NCBI RefSeq assembly: GCF_900142185.1
Contig: NZ_FQZZ01000003.1
Location: forward strand, 1 to 64,000
Direction: 5' to 3'
DNA length: 64,000 bases
DNA from: Lutimaribacter pacificus
GTDB lineage: Bacteria > Pseudomonadota > Alphaproteobacteria > Rhodobacterales > Rhodobacteraceae
The notes under the pieces were generated by a model. That model was not told the DNA's origin and did no database searches. It was given only the letters and a program-made list of their open reading frames with translations. Each line of letters starts with the position of its first letter. The first letter of the stretch is position 1. This document shows positions 43,646 to 52,636 of this stretch, piece by piece. The translations under genes and the position numbers were made by a program.

Positions 43646-44383
43646 TCAGTCTCCCCGGTTCATGTGGGCCACGTCCTCGACCGCATCTTCGGCCTCGTGG
43701 CTGACGATCAGGCTCTCGGCGCGGCCGGTCCAGATGCGCCAGGCGGCCTGGAGAAAGCGGAACAGCAGCAGCGCCATGCCGAAGGGCAGGATGAAATAGG
43801 GGATGAAGCGGGGGATCTTCTCGTAATGCTCGCCCTCGTTCATGATCGGCTCGATCCAGCGCAGCATTTCGGGCATCGGGATATCGACCACCTCGTACCA
43901 GCCGCGATAGGACGTGCCGCGCATCTCTTCGAAGCCGGTGGGAAACCAGCGGCCGGTGGTTTTCGGCAGGTTGGCGAAATTGGCCCAGTAATCCCACGCG
44001 CCCTTCATCAGCAGCGCGGCATAGGCCACGCAGATGGCCGCCGCGATCAGCGCCAGCGCCCGGCGGACCTGCGGCGGGAACACGGTGATCAGCGCGTCGA
44101 CCCCCAGGTTGGCGGTGACCTTGACGGCGTAGCTCACGCCGAACAGCACCAGCCAGGCAAACAGGAACGTGGTCGCCTCAAGCCCCCAGATCAGCCCGGT
44201 GGGCAGATCGACGCCCAGCACGCCCTCGAACCAGCGACCGAACCGGCTGTTCACGCCATAGCGCAGCACCACGTTGACAAAGGTGACGATGGTCATGGCG
44301 CCCAGCAGGATCGCGATGGCCGTTTCCTCGATCTCGTTGACCGCACGGCCGATGATGCTGTCCGGTGCGTCGTGTCCCGACAT
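43646..44383 (-). CDS. dctQ: TRAP transporter small membrane subunit (DctQ type)
   Basis: A 245-aa protein with four main helices. It shows the DctQ pattern of an N-terminal helix (AIAILLGAMTIVTFVNVVLR YG) and a conserved EATTFLFAWLVLFGVSYAVK region. It is longer than the common 160-180 aa because of a hydrophilic insert at about 150-210 (TGRWFPTGFEEMRGTSYRGW). Start at 44383, 86 nt after dctP with a stable hairpin between. Confidence 0.9.
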   Translation of the reverse strand: MSGHDAPDSIIGRAVNEIEETAIAILLGAMTIVTFVNVVLRYGVNSRFGRWFEGVLGVDLPTGLIWGLEATTFLFAWLVLFGVSYAVKVTANLGVDALITVFPPQVRRALALIAAAICVAYAALLMKGAWDYWANFANLPKTTGRWFPTGFEEMRGTSYRGWYEVVDIPMPEMLRWIEPIMNEGEHYEKIPRFIPYFILPFGMALLLFRFLQAAWRIWTGRAESLIVSHEAEDAVEDVAHMNRGD

Positions 44384-44420
44384 CTGGTCAGCCTCCCCCG
44401 ATTTTCTTGACAGATGGCAT

Positions 44421-44451
44421 CGGCCCGGCCCCGATGGCGGGGGCCGGGCCG
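44421..44451 (-). terminator. Intercistronic hairpin between dctP and dctQ
   Basis: Perfect 12-bp arms (cggcccggcccc / ggggccgggccg) with a short loop and no T-run. It is likely a stabiliser or partial terminator that raises the binding protein over the membrane subunits. Confidence 0.5.
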
Positions 44452-44469
44452 TCCGGCATGTGCCGGACC

Positions 44470-45474
44470 TCAATGCTTGGCGTTGATCGCCTGGGCCGCG
44501 TCGATGTTTTCCTGGCCCACGTCGTCCTGGAACTGCTCCCAGACGGGTTTCATCGCGTCGACCCATGCCTGGCGCTGCTCGCCGGTCAGCTCGCGGATGG
44601 TGCTGCCCGCGTCCAGCACCGCCTGGCGGGCCTGCGCGTCGACCTCGCCCACGGCGGCGTTGCGCTCGGTGGTCACCTCGGTCAGGATCGTGGCCAGCTG
44701 GTCGCGCACGTCGGCATCCAGGCTTTCCCACCAGTCCACGCCGGTCACCACGAGGTAGTCGATGATGCCGTGGTTGGTTTCGGTGATGCCGTCCTGCACC
44801 TCAAAGAACTTCTGGCCATAGATGTTCGACCAGGTGTTTTCCTGCCCGTCCACGACGCCGGTCTGCAACGCGCCGTAGACCTCGGAAAAGGCCATCGGCT
44901 GCGGGCTGGCGCCCATCGCCGCCATCTGCGCCTTGAGCACGTCGGAATTCTGCACGCGGAACTTCAGCCCGGCGGCGTCCGAGGGCACCAGCAGCGGTGT
45001 CTTGGCCGACATCTGCTTCATGCCGTTATGCCAGAATTCCAGCCCCAGCAGGCCGCGGCGGGTCATCGACGCCTTCATCGCCTGGCCGGTCTCGGAGTTC
45101 TGGAACTCGTCCACCGCCTCGATATTCTTGAACATGAAGGGCAGGTCGAAAATGCGGAACTGCTTGGTGAACTGCTCGAATTTCGACAGCGAGGGCGCGG
45201 CCATCTGCACGTCGCCCTGCAGCATCGCCTCGAGCACCTGGTCGTCGTTGTAGAGCGTCGAGTTCGGGAAGACCTCCATGCAGGCCTTGCCGTCCATCTC
45301 TTCGTTCACGCGCTCCATCAGCATGGTGGCCGCGATCCCCTTGGGGTGCTTGTCGGAATTGGTGACATGGCTGAACTTGATGACGATCTCGCCGTCGTCG
45401 CAGGCCGCGGTTGCGGTCTGTGCGGTCACGGTCATCGCCAGCGCCATGGCGGCGGTGGTCATAAGGGTTTTCAT
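44470..45474 (-). CDS. dctP: TRAP transporter substrate-binding protein (DctP type)
   Basis: A 334-aa periplasmic protein with a signal peptide (about 1-23). The mature part begins CDDGEIVIKFSHVTNSDKHP. The Arg that binds the substrate carboxylate is in GLKFRVQNSDVLKAQMAAMG (about R170). GALQTGVVDGQENTWSNI (about 202-219) is the DctP signature. A C4-dicarboxylate or similar organic acid is the likely ligand. The gene leads a dctPQM operon preceded by two palindromes at 45669-45717. Confidence 0.93.
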   Translation of the reverse strand: MKTLMTTAAMALAMTVTAQTATAACDDGEIVIKFSHVTNSDKHPKGIAATMLMERVNEEMDGKACMEVFPNSTLYNDDQVLEAMLQGDVQMAAPSLSKFEQFTKQFRIFDLPFMFKNIEAVDEFQNSETGQAMKASMTRRGLLGLEFWHNGMKQMSAKTPLLVPSDAAGLKFRVQNSDVLKAQMAAMGASPQPMAFSEVYGALQTGVVDGQENTWSNIYGQKFFEVQDGITETNHGIIDYLVVTGVDWWESLDADVRDQLATILTEVTTERNAAVGEVDAQARQAVLDAGSTIRELTGEQRQAWVDAMKPVWEQFQDDVGQENIDAAQAINAKH

Positions 45475-45668
45475 CGGTCTCCTCCCAGGTCTCGAGACAT
45501 TTCATCCGGCACGCCGGAGGGCCCGGCGCGCGCTGGGGAAAGAATCACCATCTGCGGGCTGCGGCTCAAGAAAATGTGAGGGCTGCCCGCGATTCGGGCG
45601 AAACGCGCTGTTTTTCAGCAGGTTAGGTATCCCGTCGACGCATGTCTGCCATGCGGGCGGCGTGTGCT

Positions 45669-45717
45669 GTGCGGAATATCGCACGGAAAACCGGGCGAAT
45701 CGTGCGGAATTCCGCAC
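45669..45717. promoter_or_regulatory. Two palindromic operator-like sites upstream of dctP
   Basis: GTGCGGAATATCGCAC (45669-45684, near-perfect) and GTGCGGAATTCCGCAC (45702-45717, perfect 16-bp palindrome) share the half-site GTGCGGAAT. Their centres are 33 bp apart, three helical turns, which suggests two dimers on the same DNA face. The arrangement and GGAATTCC core are of the IclR or GntR operator kind. They lie about 195 nt upstream of dctP and just past the end of the 45746 gene; no regulator gene is next to them. Confidence 0.6.
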
Positions 45718-45745
45718 AGAATCGCACCGCCTGCGATTCTGCCGT

Positions 45746-46099
45746 TCAGATCGGCAGCGCGGCCAGCGCGACGCGGCGGCCCTCGGACAACAGCACGTTG
45801 TAGGTGCGGCAGGCCGCGGGCGAGGACATGACCTCGACCCCCAGCCCCAATTCCTCCAGCCGGGCGCGCAGGGCGGCGGGCGCGTGGGCGATATCGGCGC
45901 CCATGCCCAGGAACAGCACGTCCACCTGCCCCGCCAGCGCCTCGAGCGGGGACAGGTCGTCCAGCCCGTTCCAGCCCCGCGCACGCTCGGCGGTGGCGAT
46001 CATCGCGCCCTCGATCACCTGGCCGTCGATGCGGAAAAAGCCGGGGCCGTAGCCCTCGACCGGGACGGCGCTGTCATAGCGGATCTCGTGCAGTTCCAT
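45746..46099 (-). CDS. Mth938/NDUFAF3-like domain protein (DUF498)
   Basis: A 117-aa single-domain protein. It starts MELHEIRYDSAVPVEGYGPG and contains DVLFLGMGADIAHAP (about 60-74), LGLGVEVMSSPAACRTYNVL LSEGRRVALAAL; all fit the Mth938-like fold. The human homologue NDUFAF3 assists complex I assembly. In alphaproteobacteria this gene commonly follows secDF, as here (secD-secF-tauE-like-this gene). It starts 4 nt after the TauE/SafE-like stop. Confidence 0.88.
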   Translation of the reverse strand: MELHEIRYDSAVPVEGYGPGFFRIDGQVIEGAMIATAERARGWNGLDDLSPLEALAGQVDVLFLGMGADIAHAPAALRARLEELGLGVEVMSSPAACRTYNVLLSEGRRVALAALPI

Positions 46100-46103
46100 C
46101 GGG

Positions 46104-46856
46104 TCAGTCCCAAAGTGGCAGGCCGCTGATCGCAGCGGCGATGGTTATCGCGTAGGCCACCCCACGATACACGCGGGCATGGCCGGGATGAAATACCCGC
46201 GCGCCCAGAATGTTGCCCGCGATGTTCGGCAGCGCCATCAGCAGGCCCAGCACGACCGGCACCGCCTCGAGCCGGCCCTGCATCGCCAGCACGCCCAGCA
46301 GCATCATGTCGAAGGCATAGAGATAGACCATCGTGTTGGCGCGGATCAGCACCGGCGGGTTGGGTCCGGCCATGTAGAGCAGGATCACCGGCGGCCCCGG
46401 CAGCCCCGCGACACCGCCCAGAAAGCCCGACACCGCGCCCGTTCCCGCCAGCAGCGGCCGCGACATCGCCCCGCGATAGCGCAGCCCGAGGCTGAGCACG
46501 ACCGGCACCGCAATGGCCAGGATCGAGACCGCATAGCGAAAGATTTCGGGCGATACGCGCACCAGCACCGCCAGCCCCAGCGGCAGGCAGATCGCCGCGC
46601 CCAGCAGCATCCAGCCCACCTGCCCCGGCATCCCCTCGCGCCAGGCGCGCGGCAGGTTCGGCGCCGGGCCGAACATGTCCATCACCACGAGGATGGTGAT
46701 GACCCAGACCGGCGGCAGCACCTGCCCCGCCAAAGGGATGAAGATCAGCGCGGTGCCGAACCCCGAAAACCCGCGCACCACGCCCGACAGGACCGCCCCG
46801 AGAACGACCAGCCACAGGCCCCCGACCCCGAGGGCCTGCGACAGGATATCAGGCAT
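46104..46856 (-). CDS. TauE/SafE-family permease
   Basis: A 250-aa membrane protein with about seven to eight helices. The repeat GVVRGFSGFGTALIFIPLAG (about 23-42) and GAVSGFLGGVAGLPGPPVIL (about 138-157) are the two halves of the TauE/SafE motif. Members export sulfite, sulfoacetate or other small anions. It overlaps the secF stop by 8 nt and is co-transcribed. Confidence 0.88.
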   Translation of the reverse strand: MPDILSQALGVGGLWLVVLGAVLSGVVRGFSGFGTALIFIPLAGQVLPPVWVITILVVMDMFGPAPNLPRAWREGMPGQVGWMLLGAAICLPLGLAVLVRVSPEIFRYAVSILAIAVPVVLSLGLRYRGAMSRPLLAGTGAVSGFLGGVAGLPGPPVILLYMAGPNPPVLIRANTMVYLYAFDMMLLGVLAMQGRLEAVPVVLGLLMALPNIAGNILGARVFHPGHARVYRGVAYAITIAAAISGLPLWD

Positions 46857-47817
46857 CTATGTTGGCGAACTGGTTGCCTGTGGTGTTGTCGGGCTTGGTC
46901 CAGTCGCGCTTGACCCCAAGCCGCAGCAGCAGCGCCGAGGCCACGAAGATCGAGCTGTAGGTGCCCACGATCACGCCCCAGATCATCGCAAAGACGAAAC
47001 CGCGGATCACGTCGCCGCCCAGCACGAACAGCGCGATCAGCGCAATCAGCGTGGTGACCGAGGTCATCATCGTCCGGCTGAGGGTTTCGTTGATCGAGCG
47101 GTTCAGCACCTCTTTCAGCGGCGTCTGCTTGTATTTGCGCAGGTTTTCCCGCACCCGGTCGAACACCACCACGGTATCGTTCAGCGAATAGCCGACGATG
47201 GTCAGCAATGCCGCGATGATCGCCAGGTCGAACCGGATCTGCAGCTCCGAGAAAATGCCGATGGTCAGCACCACGTCATGCACCAGCGCGGCCACCGCCC
47301 CCAGCGCGAACTGCCATTCGAAGCGCAGCCAGATATAGATCAGCACCGCCCCGATCGCCAGCACCACGGCGATGACCGCGGTCTGGATCAGCTCGCCCGA
47401 CACCTTGGGCCCCACCGATTCCACGCTGACAAAGCGGATATCGGGCGCGAAGGTGGCCAGCGCGTCCTCGACCTGCTGCACCACTTCGGGGCTGACGGCC
47501 TCTTCGCCGTCCTGCGCCTGGATGCGGATCATCGCCACGTTCTGATCGTCGGCGAACCCCGGGTCGAACACCTCGGTTATGGTGATGTCGCCCAGCCCCA
47601 GCGGCGCCACGGCGTCACGATAGGCGCCCACATCGACCGGCGTCGGGCTTTCGGTGCGGATCGTTGTGCCGCCGCGAAAGTCGATGCCGTAATTCAGCCC
47701 CTGCATCAGGAACGAGCCCAGCGCGACCACAACCATCACGGCGGAAATGCCCAGCCACAGCTTCGAGCGTTTGAAGAAATCCCAGTTGGTGTCCTGCGGA
47801 ACGAGTCTCAGGCGCAT
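46849..47817 (-). CDS. secF: Protein translocase subunit SecF
   Basis: A 322-aa RND-like membrane protein with six helices and one large periplasmic loop. Marks: GLNYGIDFRGGTTI (about 40-53), YIWLRFEWQFALGAVAALVH DV, and GYSLNDTVVVFDRVREN (about 218-234), the proton-path region. With SecD and YajC it helps the Sec channel release exported proteins using the proton gradient. Start at 47817, 1 nt from the secD stop. Confidence 0.95.
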   Translation of the reverse strand: MRLRLVPQDTNWDFFKRSKLWLGISAVMVVVALGSFLMQGLNYGIDFRGGTTIRTESPTPVDVGAYRDAVAPLGLGDITITEVFDPGFADDQNVAMIRIQAQDGEEAVSPEVVQQVEDALATFAPDIRFVSVESVGPKVSGELIQTAVIAVVLAIGAVLIYIWLRFEWQFALGAVAALVHDVVLTIGIFSELQIRFDLAIIAALLTIVGYSLNDTVVVFDRVRENLRKYKQTPLKEVLNRSINETLSRTMMTSVTTLIALIALFVLGGDVIRGFVFAMIWGVIVGTYSSIFVASALLLRLGVKRDWTKPDNTTGNQFANIDA

Positions 47818-47818
47818 A

Positions 47819-49486
47819 TCACACCTCCAGCGTTTTGGGGCGGCGGCGCTCGAACCACATGGCGACAAGCAACCGGGTGACGAAGAAGGCGGTGAAGACC
47901 GAGGTCAGGATACCCAGCCCCAGCGTGATGGCAAAGCCGCGCACCGGGCCCGAGCCCATGACATACAGGATCACCGCCGTGATGAAGGTCGTGATGTTGG
48001 CGTCGATGATGGCGCTCATCGCCTTTTCATAGCCCAGTTCGATCGCGCGGGCCGGGCCGCGCGCGGTCTTGGTCTCTTCGCGGATGCGTTCGAACACCAG
48101 CACGTTGGCGTCCACCGCCATGCCGATGGTCAGCACGATCCCGGCGATGCCCGGCAGGGTCAGCGTGGCCCCGATCAGGCTGAGCAGGCCGAAGATCAGC
48201 CCGACATTCACCAGCAGCGCGATATTGGCGAAAACACCGAAGGTGCCGTAACTGAGGAACATGAACACCAGCACCGCGACACCGGCGACGATACAGGCGA
48301 TCTTGCCCGCCTCGATGCTGTCGGCACCCAGTTCCGGGCCGATGGTGCGTTCCTCGAGGAATTCCAGCCCCGCCGGCAGCGCGCCCGCGCGCAGCAGCAC
48401 CGCAAGGTTGGTCGATTCCTCGACGGTGAAATTGCCGGTGATGATACCCGAACCGCCGGGGATGTGGCTCTGGATCACCGGGGCACTGATCACCTCGTTA
48501 TCCAGCACGATGGCGAAGGGGCTGCCGATATTCTCGGCGGTATAGTTGCCGAACCGCCGCGCGCCAGTGGGATCGAAGCGGAAATTCACCGCCGGCCGCC
48601 CGTTCTGGTCGAAGGCGGGCTGGGCGTCGACCAGTTCCTCGCCGGTGACGACGGCGGCCTGTTCCAGGATGTAGAACACCCCCTCCTCGTCCATCGAGGG
48701 CAGCAATTCGTTGCCCGGGCCGGGGGGCATGTCGCCATTGGTGGTGCGCGTGACCACCGGCTGGAATGTCAGCTGCGCGGTGGTGCCGATGATTTCCTTC
48801 AGTTCCGCCGCGCTGCCGATGCCGGGCACCTGGATCAGGATGCGGTCGGCGCCCTGGCGCTGGATCGTGGGTTCGCGGGTGCCGACCTCGTCGATGCGGC
48901 GGCGGATGATCTCCAGCGCCTGCGCCACGGTGCGCTGGTCCATCGCCAGCCGCTCGGCCTCGGACAGGCGGATCACCACGTCCGCGCCCTCGACGGTCAC
49001 CTCGATATCGCTGGCACCGGCGCCGGTCAGGCTGACCACCGGGCGCGACAGCCCGCGCACCAGCGCGGCGGCCTCGGCGGCCATGTCGGGCTTTTCGTTC
49101 AGGCGGATGCGCAGCTCGTCGGCGGCATCGCTTTCCTGCAGGCGGAAGGTGCCGATGCGGCCGCGCTCCTCGCGCAGAAGGGTCAGAACCTCGGGCCACA
49201 TCGCCTTGATCCGGGTCTCGTACACGTCCGAGACCTGCACCTCGGCCAGCAGATGCGCGCCGCCGCGCAGGTCGAGCCCCAGGTTGACCAGCCCCGAGGG
49301 CAGGAAGGACGGCCACAGGCCGGCCTGTTCCTCCAGCCCCCCGGCGCTGGCCCCGGTTTCAAGCGCCGTGCGCGCGTCGTTCGAGGTTTCGACCCGCGTA
49401 TAGAACGCGTTGGGCAGCGCCAGAAGCAGCCCGAGCGCCACGAGCCCCCAGATCACCACCCGTTTCCATAGTTCAATCTGCAACAT
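47819..49486 (-). CDS. secD: Protein translocase subunit SecD
   Basis: A 555-aa membrane protein. N-terminal helix (VVIWGLVALGLLLALPNAF), then periplasmic P1 with LVNLGLDLRGGAHLLAEV (about 67-84), IIRRRIDEVGTREPTIQRQG, and LLRAGALPAGLEFLEERTIG PELG (about 355-378). The final five helices contain VLTIGMAVDANVLVFERIRE E (about 455-475). It lies 45 nt after yajC and leads into secF. Confidence 0.95.
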   Translation of the reverse strand: MLQIELWKRVVIWGLVALGLLLALPNAFYTRVETSNDARTALETGASAGGLEEQAGLWPSFLPSGLVNLGLDLRGGAHLLAEVQVSDVYETRIKAMWPEVLTLLREERGRIGTFRLQESDAADELRIRLNEKPDMAAEAAALVRGLSRPVVSLTGAGASDIEVTVEGADVVIRLSEAERLAMDQRTVAQALEIIRRRIDEVGTREPTIQRQGADRILIQVPGIGSAAELKEIIGTTAQLTFQPVVTRTTNGDMPPGPGNELLPSMDEEGVFYILEQAAVVTGEELVDAQPAFDQNGRPAVNFRFDPTGARRFGNYTAENIGSPFAIVLDNEVISAPVIQSHIPGGSGIITGNFTVEESTNLAVLLRAGALPAGLEFLEERTIGPELGADSIEAGKIACIVAGVAVLVFMFLSYGTFGVFANIALLVNVGLIFGLLSLIGATLTLPGIAGIVLTIGMAVDANVLVFERIREETKTARGPARAIELGYEKAMSAIIDANITTFITAVILYVMGSGPVRGFAITLGLGILTSVFTAFFVTRLLVAMWFERRRPKTLEV

Positions 49487-49531
49487 GGCCCTGCCTGCTG
49501 TCTTGGCGCCGGTTCGCGGCGCGGGGGCGGA

Positions 49532-49816
49532 TTACTTGGCCTCGGTCGGTTCGGTCCTGGTCAGAACCTGCGCGACGGTCGACTTGACGACGCGCACGCG
49601 CACGCCCTCGGCCAGTTCCACCTCGATCTCGTTGTCGTCCTTGACCTTGGAGACCTTGCCGATCAGCCCGCCCTGCGTGACCACCTGGTCGCCCCGGCGC
49701 AGCGCCGCGACCATCTGCTGATGGTCCTTCATCTTCTTCTGCTGGGGCCGGATCAGCAGGAAATACATGATCACGAAGATCAGGATGAGGGGGATGAACT
49801 GGCCGAAGGCTTCCAT
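49532..49816 (-). CDS. yajC: Preprotein translocase accessory protein YajC
   Basis: A 94-aa protein with one helix (IPLILIFVIMYFLLIRPQQK KMKDHQ) and the small domain ALRRGDQVVTQGGLIGKVSK. Start at 49816 (MEAFGQF). First gene of yajC-secD-secF-tauE-like-Mth938-like, divergent from serS. Confidence 0.95.
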   Translation of the reverse strand: MEAFGQFIPLILIFVIMYFLLIRPQQKKMKDHQQMVAALRRGDQVVTQGGLIGKVSKVKDDNEIEVELAEGVRVRVVKSTVAQVLTRTEPTEAK

Positions 49817-50059
49817 CTGGTGCGTCCTTGTCTGCAAATGGGATCGCGCCGCACGCGGGCGGCGCGAGAATTGGCGGGAACCTATGTGCGTGCAGGGGCA
49901 TTTGCAAGGCGAAGTGGCCGGGGCGCCCGCGTGCCGCGACGCAAGCCGCGACACCGCCCCCGCCCCCGGCGGCCGCACGGCCCGCGCATCCCCCTTTCCC
50001 CGCCCTCCGAAATCGGGCAATAGGGGCGCGATCCGATCCAAGCCAGGGGAACCAGACCG

Positions 50060-51352
50060 ATGCATGACATCCGTGCCATCCGCGAAAATCCGGCCGCTCT
50101 CGATGCGGCGCTTGCCCGTCGCGGGGCGGAACCGGCCTCGTCGCACATCCTGGCGCTGGATGAAAAGCGCCGCACGGTGATCCACGCGGCCGAAACCGCG
50201 CAGGCCGAGCAGAACAAGGCCAGCAAGGAGGTGGGCGCCGCCAGGGCCAGCGGTGACGAGGCCGAATTCGAACGGCTGCGCGCGCTGGTGGCCGAGAAAA
50301 AGGCCGAGGTCGCCGCGATGCAGACCGAGGCCAAGGAACTGGATGCCGATCTGACCGCGTTCCTGATGACGCTGCCCAACACGCCGCTGACGGACGTGCC
50401 GGATGGCGCGGACGAAAACGACAATGTCGAAATCCGCCGCTGGGGCACACCCCGCGAATTCACCTTTGCCCCGAAAGAGCATTACGAGCTTGAGGGCGTG
50501 ACGCCGGGGATGGATTTCGAAACCGCGGCGAAACTGTCGGGCTCGCGCTTCGTGGTGCTGTCGGGGGGTGTCGCGCGCATCCACCGGGCGCTGGCGCAGT
50601 TCATGCTGGACCATCACGTCGAAACCAACGGCCTGTCCGAGACATGGACCCCGGTTCTGGTGCGCGACGAGATGATGCAGGGCACCGGGCAGTTGCCGAA
50701 ATTCGGCGAAGACAGCTATCAGACCACGAACGGCTGGTGGCTGGTGCCGACCGCCGAGGTGACGCTGACCAATATCGTCAACGGCCTGACCGTGGACGAG
50801 GGCACCCTGCCCCGCCGCTACGTGGCGCATACCCAGTGCTTCCGCTCCGAGGCGGGCAGCGCCGGCAAGGACACCGCGGGCATGCTGCGCCAGCACCAGT
50901 TCGAAAAGGTCGAGATGGTCAGCATCACCCGCCCGGAGGAAAGCCTGAACGAACATGACCGCATGACCAGATGCGCCGAGGGCGTGCTCGAGGCGCTGGG
51001 CCTGCCCTATCGCACCGTGGTGCTGTGCACCGGCGACATGGGATTCGGCGCGCAGAAGACCCACGATATCGAGGTCTGGCTGCCCGGGCAGAACACCTAT
51101 CGCGAGATCAGTTCGGTCTCGACCTGCGGCGATTTCCAGGCCCGGCGCATGAATGCGCGCTTCAGGCCCGCCGATGGCGGCAAGCCGCACTTCCTGCATA
51201 CGCTGAACGGGTCCGGTCTTGCCGTGGGCCGCGCGCTGATCGCGGTGCTGGAAAACGGCCAGCAGGAGGACGGGTCGGTCGACCTGCCCGAGGCGCTGCA
51301 CCCCTACCTGCGCGGCAAGACGCGGCTGGGGGCCGACGGCACGCTGGCCTGA
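50060..51352 (+). CDS. serS: Seryl-tRNA synthetase
   Basis: A 430-aa class II synthetase. Residues about 1-100 form the long antiparallel coiled-coil arm that holds tRNA-Ser ([20 protein letters not shown]). Motif 2 is [26 protein letters not shown] (about 261-286), and motif 3 is [19 protein letters not shown] near 386. Complete, standard length, with its own terminator. A tRNA-Ser gene is in the same window but far away. Confidence 0.97.
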   Translation: MHDIRAIRENPAALDAALARRGAEPASSHILALDEKRRTVIHAAETAQAEQNKASKEVGAARASGDEAEFERLRALVAEKKAEVAAMQTEAKELDADLTAFLMTLPNTPLTDVPDGADENDNVEIRRWGTPREFTFAPKEHYELEGVTPGMDFETAAKLSGSRFVVLSGGVARIHRALAQFMLDHHVETNGLSETWTPVLVRDEMMQGTGQLPKFGEDSYQTTNGWWLVPTAEVTLTNIVNGLTVDEGTLPRRYVAHTQCFRSEAGSAGKDTAGMLRQHQFEKVEMVSITRPEESLNEHDRMTRCAEGVLEALGLPYRTVVLCTGDMGFGAQKTHDIEVWLPGQNTYREISSVSTCGDFQARRMNARFRPADGGKPHFLHTLNGSGLAVGRALIAVLENGQQEDGSVDLPEALHPYLRGKTRLGADGTLA

Positions 51353-51365
51353 AACAGATAAAGGA

Positions 51366-51395
51366 AAAGGCCCCCGGTGCGCACACCGGGGGCCT
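51366..51395 (+). terminator. Terminator after serS (bidirectional)
   Basis: Perfect 13-bp arms AAGGCCCCCGGTG / CACCGGGGGCCTT with loop CGCA. It serves serS and probably also the convergent EF-hand gene. Confidence 0.8.
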
Positions 51396-51421
51396 TCCCG
51401 CTCCGAAGACGGCCGGGAGGC

Positions 51422-51658
51422 TTAGCCGTCAGAGGCGAGCAGCCCGGCATCCTGCGCCGCGGCCACTTCGTCGGCATCCAGTTCGCCGTCGCCGTTCGTA
51501 TCCATCTCCAGGAAGGCGTCCTCGCTCACCTCGGGATAGGCCGCGGTGATCTCGGTAAAGGAATAGGTGCCGTTCCCGTCGGCATCCACCAGCGATGCCT
51601 GCGCCAGAAGCGGCGTGGCCAGAAAGGCGGGCAGGATGATGAGTGCGATCTTTTTCAT
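51422..51658 (-). CDS. Secreted EF-hand protein, copy 1 (78 aa)
   Basis: Signal peptide about 1-20 (MKKIALIILPAFLATPLLAQ), then two EF-hands. The first loop is DADGNGTYSFTE (about 24-35) and the second DTNGDGELDADE (about 53-64), both with the Asp/Asn and Glu positions for calcium. The tail is AAAQDAGLLASDG. It is a close paralogue of the next gene; the leader differs by almost nothing. Likely periplasmic calcium binding, role unknown. Confidence 0.85.
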   Translation of the reverse strand: MKKIALIILPAFLATPLLAQASLVDADGNGTYSFTEITAAYPEVSEDAFLEMDTNGDGELDADEVAAAQDAGLLASDG

Positions 51659-51721
51659 GTCAGGTTTCTCCTTGATTGCAGTGGATGGCGGCCGTGCCGC
51701 CCGTGATGGGGCCCGAAGGGC

Positions 51722-51955
51722 TTAGCCGGCGCTGAGCAGCCCCGCATCCTGGGCCATCGCCAGTTCTTCCTGGTCGATCTCGCCATCCGCGTTTGCATCC
51801 ATCTGGGCAAAGGCCTCCTCGGTCACATCGGGATGCGCCGCCGAGATTTCCTCGAAGGAATAGGTGCCGTTGCCATCGGTATCCTCCAGCGATGCCTGTG
51901 CCAGCAGCGGCGTGGCCAGAAAGGCGGGCAGGATGATGAGTGCGATCTTTTTCAT
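51722..51955 (-). CDS. Secreted EF-hand protein, copy 2 (77 aa)
   Basis: Same leader as its neighbour (MKKIALIILPAFLATPLLAQ) and same layout. Loops are DTDGNGTYSFEE and DANADGEIDQEE, the second with Ala at a loop glycine-side position that could weaken binding. Start at 51955 with AGGACC upstream. The two genes are 63 nt apart, a tandem duplication with the signal region best preserved. Confidence 0.85.
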   Translation of the reverse strand: MKKIALIILPAFLATPLLAQASLEDTDGNGTYSFEEISAAHPDVTEEAFAQMDANADGEIDQEELAMAQDAGLLSAG

Positions 51956-52636
51956 GTCATGGTCCTCCATGAGTGGTTTGAACGACAGCGAGCGCCGCCG
52001 ATACGATGGATATTCGCCATGGCATGAGATTTTTCAAATCAGGGCATAGACTTAACCGGCATTATTCAACCGACGACTTGGCGATTTCTTGCACAGAGCA
52101 CCCGGCTTTCAGGACGATTCCGGCCCGCAACCACCGCCCCGCGCCGCCCCGGACCGGAAAATTTCAGAGGCGCCATCAGGGGTTGCGTGCCCCCGCGCGA
52201 CGGTCGCGCGGCTGTCAATCGGGGGAAAACCGGCCACCACGGCGCCGCGCGACCCTTTGCCGAAACCATGCCCCCACACGCGAAACCCCGCCGGTGCCGG
52301 ACGGGGCCGCCGATTGGCCGTCACGCGAATCGACCGGCGCAAGAGGTGCGGGCCCCTGGGCCGACCCTTCCCAATGAACGCAGCAGAGGGCAGCGCACGG
52401 CCGCGGTCGGGCGATCCGACGGCTGTGACTGGCCGTTTATGCTGCATCCACCTCCTACCTCTGATCGTGGCACCTGCGGCAACCAATCGCCCGGCCGGGG
52501 GCGATGCGGCCATGCGCTGCCCTTCCGGTGCGAACGATCCCCGGCATGCGCGGAAACGGGCCGGGGCATCCTTCGCGGTTATGGACAACGCGCGCACCTG
52601 TTGCCACTGTCCCGCAAACGACATACGGACCACCCC
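51956..52636. other. Long non-coding region before the nucleoside hydrolase
   Basis: About 680 nt. The first 100 nt are AT-richer and should hold the EF-hand promoter. The rest has long open frames only because of high GC, and none looks like a protein. A GC-rich inverted repeat (cgcgcgacggtcgcgcg, about 52194-52210) is present. I looked for RNase P, SRP and 6S signatures and cannot support any of them. Confidence 0.35.
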
